From positions 1-35,612 of the forward strand of contig VGUA01000020.1 of assembly GCA_016874535.1 (NCBI GenBank): a stretch of DNA of 35,612 bases, read 5' to 3'. The DNA is from Gammaproteobacteria bacterium. GTDB taxonomy: Bacteria; Pseudomonadota; Gammaproteobacteria; Ga0077536. Shown piece after piece: positions 16,963 through 23,180 of this stretch. Every line of letters begins with the position of its first letter. Positions within the stretch are counted from its first letter, which is position 1. Made by a program: the position numbers and the translations under genes. The notes under the pieces are model-generated. The model ran no database searches. It had not been told where the DNA came from and was given only the letters and a program-made list of their open reading frames with translations.

Positions 16963-17193
16963 TCATTGCTCGCACCCGCTCGCACCGCTGCCTGTCAACC
17001 AGGATGTTTCGGCTTTACCTGCGCAGATGTCACTGCGGGCGCGCTGGCCAGCGCATGCAATCCGGCACGCTGGTCGGCGGTCAGGTGTTCGATTCCCACC
17101 TGGCAAATCCAAGGTGTGCAAGGCGTCGTGCCCATGCTGCGCGAGCCATTGAGCAAATCGGCAGGGCAGCTGCGCATCGACCAGAAACTTCAC
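16963..17193 (-). pseudogene. Truncated DUF5615 PIN-like toxin
   Basis: The first roughly 38 residues (MKFLVDAQLPCRFAQWLAQ, then HGHDALHTLDLPGGNRTPD) are a good DUF5615 N-terminus, with the acidic Asp6 of the PIN-like fold. Family members are about 110-120 residues and continue into a conserved (V/I)TKD.DF segment. Here the homology stops right after GNRTPD and an unrelated arginine/cysteine-rich tail runs to a stop only 4 nt from the tRNA end. No KDxDF is found in any frame before the tRNA. The GTG start overlaps the stop of the DUF433 gene by 4 nt (GTGA), the normal antitoxin-toxin arrangement. It is probably inactive. Confidence 0.7.
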
Positions 17194-17414
17194 GCAGTGA
17201 GAGGCTCGACTCGGTTTACATGTGCCAAGCGGGCCGCATATGCCAGGGCGGCGAGGATGTCTTCACTCTCCAGATCAGGATAATCAGCGAGAATTTCCTC
17301 GGTGGACATGCCACCCGCCAACCATTCCAGAACCGACGCGACTGGATACCGCAACCCTCGAATGCACGGTTTGCCGTGACAAATCCCGGGGTCAATGGTG
17401 ATTCGGCTATTCAT
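17190..17414 (-). CDS. DUF433 family antitoxin
   Basis: 74 residues, full length for the family. The diagnostic N-terminus is RITIDPGICHGKPCIRGLRYPV, followed by a helical part with VLEWLAGGMSTEEILADYP and DLESEDILAALAYAA. DUF433 proteins are VapB-like antitoxins normally paired with DUF5615 PIN-like nucleases and probably bind their own promoter. Here the partner immediately downstream is truncated, so this appears to be an orphan antitoxin. It could still neutralise a toxin encoded elsewhere. Confidence 0.88.
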   Translation of the reverse strand: MNSRITIDPGICHGKPCIRGLRYPVASVLEWLAGGMSTEEILADYPDLESEDILAALAYAARLAHVNRVEPLTA

Positions 17415-17453
17415 TGATTCGATCCCCGCATCCCGTTAGTGGGCCGAGTGTAG

Positions 17454-17473
17454 GCTCCGGCGCGCCCCGGAGC
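17454..17473. repeat. Perfect 7-bp stem hairpin near the antitoxin start
   Basis: GCTCCGG and CCGGAGC surround CGCGCC. It lies 39 bp outside the DUF433 start and just after a TAG at 17451 that closes the frame upstream of the following secreted-type gene. It could be a regulatory dyad for the antitoxin promoter or a terminator remnant; no U-tract follows. Confidence 0.35.
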
Positions 17474-17549
17474 CACGCTCCCATGGCCCGCCATTCCTCG
17501 CGGCGCCAGGACCCCGATCGAGGGCGCGTTCTCCGTACAACGCACTTAC

Positions 17550-18146
17550 ATGTTCGCCAACGGAGGGATCTCGCTGAATCACGAATCCTATTTCTTCACT
17601 TCCAATGGCCGTTTCTTCAAGTCTCCCGCGGCCGGCGTGGACCTCCGTACTCTGGCCGCACAACCGGCAGCCACCCGGCACGACGGAAGCTACTGGATCG
17701 AGGGCAACGAGTTGGTCATGGCATGGGCAGAGCGCGGGAGAGTCACTCGCTCCAGATACGAGGGGCACGACAAGGGCATCACCATCGACAGCGGCTTTGC
17801 CTCGCGTCGGGCGGGATTCCAGCGTGGATGGCGCATGGATGGGAGCTACGAAGGAGGAGCCTCAATTGGTGGCGGCACTTCGTCCTCCAACACCCTGAAC
17901 TTTCGGCGCGATGGAACCTATACGCGCGGCGTTGGAGTCGTTGCAGTCACTTCAGGCACCACCTCTCAGGTCACCACGGGGGCCTCCGCCGCAGCCGCAG
18001 GCACTTACGAATTTGACGAGTACACGCTGACGCTGCGGGAGAACGGTGCCGAACGCAGGTTCACCGTGTTCACCTTTGGTGATCTTGACGCCGCCGGTCG
18101 CCCCGCAAGCATATTCAATGAAGGCGTGATGATGACGCGGCAATGA
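17550..18146 (+). CDS. Hypothetical beta-rich protein, possibly lacking its N-terminus
   Basis: 198 residues from the ATG at 17550; the family is not recognised. Two similar halves are visible. Each has an F..(N/D)G aromatic pattern, then a GSYWIEGNELVMAW or GTYEFDEYTLTLRE element and an arginine-ending strand, suggesting a two-unit beta structure. No Shine-Dalgarno precedes the ATG and there is no signal peptide. The reading frame stays open upstream to a TAG at 17451 with no start codon, and codons just before the ATG (PIEGAFSVQRTY) look like continuing protein. So the gene is either started at 17550 or is a 5'-truncated pseudogene. It lies beside the truncated toxin and tRNA-Arg. Confidence 0.5.
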   Translation: MFANGGISLNHESYFFTSNGRFFKSPAAGVDLRTLAAQPAATRHDGSYWIEGNELVMAWAERGRVTRSRYEGHDKGITIDSGFASRRAGFQRGWRMDGSYEGGASIGGGTSSSNTLNFRRDGTYTRGVGVVAVTSGTTSQVTTGASAAAAGTYEFDEYTLTLRENGAERRFTVFTFGDLDAAGRPASIFNEGVMMTRQ

Positions 18147-18241
18147 CTACCTGTAGCGCAGTTGCAGCAGTTCCTGTGTTGCGCCGGAAGATCTCTGCAG
18201 TGCAGCACGCCGGCGATCCCGGCAGACCATTCCAGTCAGCG

Positions 18242-18271
18242 TTTACAGGCCAAGCAAAGCCCCTCTAACAT
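18242..18271 (+). promoter_or_regulatory. Candidate sigma70-type promoter for the LLM/LEH pair
   Basis: TTTACA (5 of 6 to TTGACA) and TAACAT (4 of 6 to TATAAT) are 18 nt apart. This would place transcription start near 18278, about 60 nt before the LLM gene at 18337. Confidence 0.4.
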
Positions 18272-18336
18272 CCCGGTGGGGGGCCGCGTTACGGCTGACC
18301 TGCCGTTACACAAAAAAGCACGAGGGGAGGTTTACG

Positions 18337-19407
18337 ATGGATTTCGGCTTTGTCTTCATGGGTGATATCCACATCCACAAGGATGTGAAGTACGCAGAGG
18401 ATCATGGCTTCTCGCATGCTTGGCTGTACGACAGCCAGATGCTCGGCAGCGAGGTTTACGCTGCCATGGCCTTGTGCGCGGATCGCACCAGCCGGATCAA
18501 GATCGGTCCCGGCGTCACCAATCCCGCCTCACGCATTGCGCCGCTGTCGGCCTGCGGTATGGCCACCATCAACGAAATCGCGCCGGGCCGCGCCATCATG
18601 GGCATCGGCACCGGCAATACCACGCGGCGCACACTCGGCATGCCGGCCGCCAAGGTATCCGAGCTCGAGGAACACGTCCGCGTGTGCCGTGAACTCTTTG
18701 ACGGCAAGATCACCGATTACGCGGAAGGCGATCGTCATCGCAAGATCAAGTTTCTGAACCCGAACATGGGCTATATCAATCTCAAGGACAGGATTCCGAT
18801 TTATCTCGCCGCGAGCGGCCCCAAGGTCGCCCAGCTTGCAGGCAAGATTGCGGATGGGGTGATTCTCTTCGGCGCGGTGCATCCCGATCTCGTGAAATGG
18901 ATGATCGCCAACGTGCGCAAGGGTGCGGAAGAAGCCGGCCGCGATCCGGACAAGATCTACATCCTCTCGATGACCGCGTTCTACCTCACGGATTCGGAAG
19001 AGCAGATCGAAACCCGCGCCGTGCGCGAGGCGGTCGGCCCGATGGTGGCGTCATCCAGCAACATCTTCGCGCTCTCCTGCATCAAGGATCCTTCCGCCAT
19101 ACCGGGCTCCCTGCGCGATGATCTGATGGGCTTCACTGACGTCTACCGCGAGCCTGATGCGCCGATCGAGACCCGGCATCTCAAGCTCTACGAGGGCTAT
19201 CTGCAGCACCTGCGGGACGAGCACGAGGCCTTGATGTCCAAGAAGATCATCCAGGCCACCACGCTCACCGGAACCCGCAAGGAAGTACTTGGGATGATCG
19301 ACGCGATGCGGGATGCCGGCGTGCATCAGGTGGCGGTGCAGCCAATTCGGCCGACACGCGAAGTGGTGGATCAGTTTGCCAAGGAAATCATGCCCCACTT
19401 TGCCTGA
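18337..19407 (+). CDS. LLM-class oxidoreductase, TIGR03842-like
   Basis: 356 residues, full-length luciferase-like barrel starting MDFGFVFMGDIHIHKDVKYAE. Typical features are DHGFSHAWLYDSQM (about 22-35), TSRIKIGPGVTNPASR (about 50-65), GRAIMGIGTGNTTRRTLG (about 84-101) and PIYLAASGPKVAQLAGKIADG. The ATG is preceded by AGGGGAGG at 6 nt, a strong ribosome site. Members are annotated as F420-dependent, though proteobacterial ones may use FMN. The epoxide-hydrolase-like gene starts 29 nt downstream, so the two probably act in one pathway, perhaps oxidation followed by hydrolysis (inference). Confidence 0.9.
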   Translation: MDFGFVFMGDIHIHKDVKYAEDHGFSHAWLYDSQMLGSEVYAAMALCADRTSRIKIGPGVTNPASRIAPLSACGMATINEIAPGRAIMGIGTGNTTRRTLGMPAAKVSELEEHVRVCRELFDGKITDYAEGDRHRKIKFLNPNMGYINLKDRIPIYLAASGPKVAQLAGKIADGVILFGAVHPDLVKWMIANVRKGAEEAGRDPDKIYILSMTAFYLTDSEEQIETRAVREAVGPMVASSSNIFALSCIKDPSAIPGSLRDDLMGFTDVYREPDAPIETRHLKLYEGYLQHLRDEHEALMSKKIIQATTLTGTRKEVLGMIDAMRDAGVHQVAVQPIRPTREVVDQFAKEIMPHFA

Positions 19408-19436
19408 GCAGCGGGCACCAAACTGACGGAGGTCGC

Positions 19437-19811
19437 ATGGATACACTCGAGACTGCGCGCGCTTTCATGGCGAGCTGGGTCATCCCCGGTAATTTCGAGC
19501 GCTCATTCCGGGAGTACATGACTGCGGATTGTGCCTATGAAAACGTCGGCCTTTCCCGCACCTCAGGGCCGGACGAGGCGCTGGCGTTCTTTGCCGGTTT
19601 CTCGCAGCAGGTACCGTTCGTTGCCATCGACATGGACATCCTCTCCATTGCGGTGGCGGGTGACGCGGTGCTCACCGAGCGCATCGATTACCTCAAGGAT
19701 GCGCAGGGGACCACCCTGCTCACCATTCCGCTCATGGGGATCATGAAGATTCGTGACGGCAAGGTGAGCGAATGGCGGGATCACTTCGACACCGCACCTT
19801 TCGCGAGATGA
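19437..19811 (+). CDS. Limonene-1,2-epoxide hydrolase family protein
   Basis: 124 residues of the SnoaL/NTF2-like fold in the LEH branch. The LEH catalytic set known from Rhodococcus (Tyr53, Asn55, Arg99, Asp101, Asp132) maps to Tyr34 and Asn36 in YENVG, Arg82 and Asp84 in TERIDYL, and Asp115 in EWRDHF. The 31-residue Asp-to-Asp spacing is identical. This supports epoxide hydrolysis rather than a generic SnoaL role. The protein is about 25 residues shorter than the Rhodococcus enzyme, mainly at the N-terminus. GGAGG precedes the ATG. It is downstream of the TIGR03842-like LLM gene on the same strand and probably in its operon. Confidence 0.82.
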   Translation: MDTLETARAFMASWVIPGNFERSFREYMTADCAYENVGLSRTSGPDEALAFFAGFSQQVPFVAIDMDILSIAVAGDAVLTERIDYLKDAQGTTLLTIPLMGIMKIRDGKVSEWRDHFDTAPFAR

Positions 19812-19820
19812 CTTGAAGGG

Positions 19821-19851
19821 ATACCCTCGGGAGTTATACTCTCGGGGGTAT
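19821..19851. promoter_or_regulatory. Strong dyad/direct-repeat element before the TPR gene
   Basis: ATACCC..GGGTAT arms enclose GAG-TTATA-CTC, with TCGG on both sides. The same stretch also reads as two direct 14-nt repeats of ATACYCTCGGGRGT. It starts 9 nt after the LEH stop and ends 52 nt before the TPR start. No U-tract follows, so an operator is at least as likely as a terminator. Confidence 0.45.
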
Positions 19852-19903
19852 TCCTGCAACACCAGCCCGGCACCACGCCTGCGCACAGAGAAGGAATCGC
19901 CGC

Positions 19904-21655
19904 ATGAAGAACCCCCTCCACGCCTTGGGAACAGGGCTTGGCGTCCTGCTTGGCGCCCTCAGTCCCAACCTGATGGCGGCCGAGACCATCCACACGACCA
20001 CCCACAAGCACTATGAGGATGCCCCGGCTGCCCAGCAGCCCGGCCCCAAGGGCGAGCTGGCGCCGCGTCTGCAGAATCTCGGAAGCCACACCTTCCCGGT
20101 GACCACCGGCAATGCCGAGGCCCAGAAGTTCATCAATCAGGGTCTCAATCTCGCCTATGCCTTCAATCACGGTGAAGCGCGTCGCGCCTTCCGCGAAGCG
20201 GCGAGGCTGGACCCGAACGTGGCGATGGCCTACTGGGGACAAGCCCTGGTGCTAGGTCCGAACATCAACGCCATGATGGCGCCCAATGAAGAACCCCATG
20301 CGCTGGAGATGTTGCGCAAGGCGCAGGCGCTCGCGGGCAAGACGAGCCCACGGGAACAGGCACTGATCGCAGCCCTCGCGGTGCGCTATTCAGGAGATGC
20401 GAGCGCACGCAAGACCAACGACAAGGCTTATGCCGAGGCCATGCGCAAGGTGCATGCGCAGTTCCCGGAAGATCTCGACATTGCCACCTTGTATGTGGAA
20501 TCAATGATGGATCTGCGCCCGTGGGGCTACTGGATGCCTGATGGCCAGCCGCACGAGGGCACGGCCGAAATCGTCGCCCTCACGGAAGACGTGTTGCGGC
20601 GTGATCCCAAGCATCCCGGGGCCCTGCATCTGCACATCCACCTGCTCGAACCCACTCCGACCCCGGCGCGCGCAGAGAAGTCCGCCGACACCCTGCTGAC
20701 CTTGATGCCTGCGGCGGGCCACATGGTGCACATGCCGTCCCATATCTATCAGCGTGTGGGCCGTTACGCGGATGCCATCAAGAGCAACCAGCTCGCGATC
20801 GAGGCGGACGAAGACTACATCACCCAGTGCCGAGCCCAAGGCCTCTATCCCATGGCCTATTACCCGCACAACATCCACTTCCTGTGGTTTGCGGCGATGT
20901 ATGACGGGCAGCACGCGCTTGCGCTGGAGGCCGCGCGCAAGGTGGGCACCAAGATCGATGACGCCACGCTGGAGGCCATGCCGATGCTGGCAGCCTTCCG
21001 CGTGGTGCCCTACTGGACGCATGTCCGCTTCGGGCGCTGGGACGACATGCTGAAGGAGCCTGCGCCGCCGGCCTCCTCCGCCTTCTTGAACGGCGCCTGG
21101 CACTACGCGCGCGGCGAGGCCTTGCTTGGCAAGGGCAAACTTGCGGAGGCCAAGGCAGAACTGGCAGCGCTCGAGAAAGTCATGCAGAACCCGGCGCTCG
21201 ATGGGAATCTCTTCTCCCAGAACACCGGCCGATCGATTCTGAATATCGCCGTGCCCAGCCTGACGGGTGCGATTGCGGCTGCAGAGGGTCGATATGACGA
21301 TGCGGTGGCACAGCTTGAACTCGCGGTGCGCTTCGAGGAATCACTGGCCTACACCGAGCCTGCGGAATGGGCGTTCCCGCCGCGTCATGCGCTGGGCAAC
21401 ATCCTGCTCGCCGCCAACCGGCCGGCGGAGGCCGAAACCGTCTTCTGGCAGGATCTGCGCCGGAATCCCGACAATGGTTGGGCGCTGACGGGGCTTTTGA
21501 AGGCTCTCAAAGTGCAGAAGAAAGAGACCATGGCGGAGACGGTGGCGGCGCGACTGGCCAAAACCTGGGCGCGGGCCGATCTTGCCGCGCGTACGGCGAG
21601 TGGCTCACAAGGACAGTCGTCACCCGCTGCGACGGCCCTCGCCGTGCAGCCCTGA
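19904..21655 (+). CDS. Exported tetratricopeptide-repeat protein
   Basis: 583 residues with a signal peptide ending LMAAETIH. TPR-like helical pairs follow: QGLNLAYAFNHGEARRAFREAARLDPNVAMAYWG (about 80-113), RVGRYADAIKSNQLAIEADE, and later AEGRYDDAVAQLELAVRFEE and ANRPAEAETVFWQDLRRNPDNGW. A histidine-rich stretch (HLHIHLLEP, then GHMVHMPSHIYQ around residues 245-285) could bind a metal, but this is inference. The predicted location is periplasmic. AAGGA lies 8 nt before the ATG. No specific function is known; a scaffold role is the usual expectation for TPR proteins. Confidence 0.85.
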   Translation: MKNPLHALGTGLGVLLGALSPNLMAAETIHTTTHKHYEDAPAAQQPGPKGELAPRLQNLGSHTFPVTTGNAEAQKFINQGLNLAYAFNHGEARRAFREAARLDPNVAMAYWGQALVLGPNINAMMAPNEEPHALEMLRKAQALAGKTSPREQALIAALAVRYSGDASARKTNDKAYAEAMRKVHAQFPEDLDIATLYVESMMDLRPWGYWMPDGQPHEGTAEIVALTEDVLRRDPKHPGALHLHIHLLEPTPTPARAEKSADTLLTLMPAAGHMVHMPSHIYQRVGRYADAIKSNQLAIEADEDYITQCRAQGLYPMAYYPHNIHFLWFAAMYDGQHALALEAARKVGTKIDDATLEAMPMLAAFRVVPYWTHVRFGRWDDMLKEPAPPASSAFLNGAWHYARGEALLGKGKLAEAKAELAALEKVMQNPALDGNLFSQNTGRSILNIAVPSLTGAIAAAEGRYDDAVAQLELAVRFEESLAYTEPAEWAFPPRHALGNILLAANRPAEAETVFWQDLRRNPDNGWALTGLLKALKVQKKETMAETVAARLAKTWARADLAARTASGSQGQSSPAATALAVQP

Positions 21656-21667
21656 TCAGGCCTTGTT

Positions 21668-21701
21668 GACGTCACGGGGCGGAGGATCGCCCTGTGACGT
21701 C
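21668..21701. terminator. 14-bp stem hairpin between convergent genes
   Basis: GACGTCACGGGGCG and CGCCCTGTGACGTC pair over 14 positions (one G-T wobble) around a six-base loop, GAGGAT. It lies between the ends of the TPR gene and the convergent crotonase gene. Position and stability fit a bidirectional terminator, although no U-tract flanks either side. Confidence 0.6.
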
Positions 21702-21711
21702 CCCGCCCGGC

Positions 21712-22506
21712 TCAGGTTGCCGGAAACCACGCCGGATTCCGTTTCTCCACAAAACTTCTGAGACCCTCGGCAGCCTCTCGCGACTGTCGTTTCGCTGAAT
21801 GGCTCGCCACCAGAGCCGAGAACTTCTCCTCTTCCATGATCGAGCCCGCGCATGCCATGAGGCCGCGCTTGGTGCCCGCCACGGCCTCCGGCCCGGCCAT
21901 CAGGATACCCTCGATCACGGGACTCGCAGCGGCATCAAGGCCGCCGGGCACGCACACTTCATGTACCAGCCCGATCCGCCGCGCTTCCTCCGCATTGAAG
22001 CGTTCACAGGTCACCGCATACCGCCGCGCCTGACGCTCGCCGATTGCGGCATTGAGCTGGGGAAAGATCACGCTGGCCATCAAACCCCAGCGCGCCTCAC
22101 TTATCGCGAATTTCGCGCTTTGCTCTGCAATCACCACATCACAGGCCGCAGCCACGCCCGTGCCTCCCCCGATGCAGAAGCCATGAATGAGCGCGAGCGT
22201 GGGCACACGGAACTCGTTCAGGCCACGGACCACCTGTGCAGTCAGGCGTGAGGCTTCGAGGTTGAATTCCGGGTCTCTTGCCGAGACGTCCAGCAGCCAG
22301 GTCAGATCCGCGCCGGCCTGGAAATGGGGCCCATTGCCACGCAGCACCACCAGACGCAGGCCGGCTTCACGATCAAGCGCGGCAAAGGCATCAAGCAGCG
22401 ACTGCAGCATCTCGCCGTTGTAGGCATTGTTCACCTCGGGGCGATTGAGGGTCACGGTTGCCACCCCGCGGGCATCGAGCTCACAGAGCGTAGTGTGATG
22501 GGTCAT
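21712..22506 (-). CDS. Enoyl-CoA hydratase/isomerase (crotonase) family protein 2
   Basis: 264 residues from the ATG at 22506, which has AGGAG 9 nt upstream; the ORF's earlier ATG at 22524 lies within that leader. Signatures are TLNRPEVNNAYN (19-30), HFQAGADLTWL (61-71) and the GFCIGGGTGVAAACD turn. The whole protein most resembles methylglutaconyl-CoA-hydratase-like crotonases (AIGERQARRYAVTCERF). The first catalytic glutamate position (GGGxE) is Gly117 here, while Glu137 at the second position is kept, so hydratase activity is doubtful. It is convergent with the TPR gene. Confidence 0.9.
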   Translation of the reverse strand: MTHHTTLCELDARGVATVTLNRPEVNNAYNGEMLQSLLDAFAALDREAGLRLVVLRGNGPHFQAGADLTWLLDVSARDPEFNLEASRLTAQVVRGLNEFRVPTLALIHGFCIGGGTGVAAACDVVIAEQSAKFAISEARWGLMASVIFPQLNAAIGERQARRYAVTCERFNAEEARRIGLVHEVCVPGGLDAAASPVIEGILMAGPEAVAGTKRGLMACAGSIMEEEKFSALVASHSAKRQSREAAEGLRSFVEKRNPAWFPAT

Positions 22507-22604
22507 GACAGCGTTCTCCTGCATTCACACTCAAGACATTTTGGGTGAGACTGGGCTTCTATCCTTGCAAGCGGAGATCACGCACGCCCCACACAAGCAG
22601 CCAT

Positions 22605-22694
22605 CGTCTCATCCACATCGTCGACGAACTCGTCGTCTCATACAACGCCAAGGATTTTCGCCGCGTGGTGGCCGCATACCACGATGACGGCTGA
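22605..22694 (+). pseudogene. Remnant of a SnoaL/NTF2-like gene
   Basis: About 30 open codons with no start encode IVDELVVSYNAKDFRRVVAAYH and then a stop. This resembles the first helix of SnoaL/DUF4440-type proteins (a polar-hydrophobic helix with YNA.D). Nothing of the remaining fold follows, since the VOC gene begins 22 nt later. It is likely a decayed gene end; chance similarity cannot be excluded. Confidence 0.3.
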
Positions 22695-22716
22695 ACCCAT
22701 CAACCAGGGAGTCTGC

Positions 22717-23175
22717 ATGGACATCCGAAGAATCACCGAAGTCGGCATCGCAGTGCGCGATCTGGAGCAAGCCACCACACTTTTTGCCGAGCTGTTCTCG
22801 GCGAGCATAGGCCCGGAGATCGAGGTACCGGCGTACGGCATGCGATATCGCATGTGCCGCGTGGGAAAAGTGGATTTTGAAGTGATGGCGCCCACCGGGG
22901 ACACCGGCGTCATCGCCGACTTTTTAAACAAGCGGGGCGAGGGCCTGCATCACATCGCTTTTGCCGTCGATGACATCGAGGAGACGATGGCTCACCTGGG
23001 CCGCAAGTCGGTGCAGTTCGTGGACGAGAAACCGCGCGCGCTCAACCTCGATTTCGTGGATTTCGCGGGGCGACGGTTCTCGGAGGAGGTGCGCTTCGCC
23101 TTCTCTCATCCGCGCTCAATCCTCGGCATCCTGTTCGAATTCATCCAGTATCCGCGCGAATACCAGACGCCCTGA
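22717..23175 (+). CDS. VOC (glyoxalase/bleomycin-resistance fold) family protein
   Basis: 152 residues from the ATG at 22717, which has AGGGAG 5 nt before it; the track's start at 22684 adds eleven non-homologous residues. Two beta-alpha-beta-beta-beta units are visible: ITEVGIAVRDLEQATTLFAEL and GLHHIAFAVDDIEETMAHL. The layout resembles methylmalonyl-CoA epimerases, with metal-ligand-like His in LHHIAF and Glu in ILFEFIQYP. The usual first histidine (H.GIAV) is Glu here, so metal binding may differ. The reaction is unknown. It is divergent from crotonase 2 and ends 5 bp from the convergent porin gene. Confidence 0.85.
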   Translation: MDIRRITEVGIAVRDLEQATTLFAELFSASIGPEIEVPAYGMRYRMCRVGKVDFEVMAPTGDTGVIADFLNKRGEGLHHIAFAVDDIEETMAHLGRKSVQFVDEKPRALNLDFVDFAGRRFSEEVRFAFSHPRSILGILFEFIQYPREYQTP

Positions 23176-23180
23176 TTGGC

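Noticed and set aside
17071-17110. tRNA T-arm-like sequence (GTTCGATTCCC) downstream of tRNA-Arg
   Set aside because: It is the antisense of the conserved GNRTPD codons of the DUF5615 gene, and no other cloverleaf arms can be formed around it.
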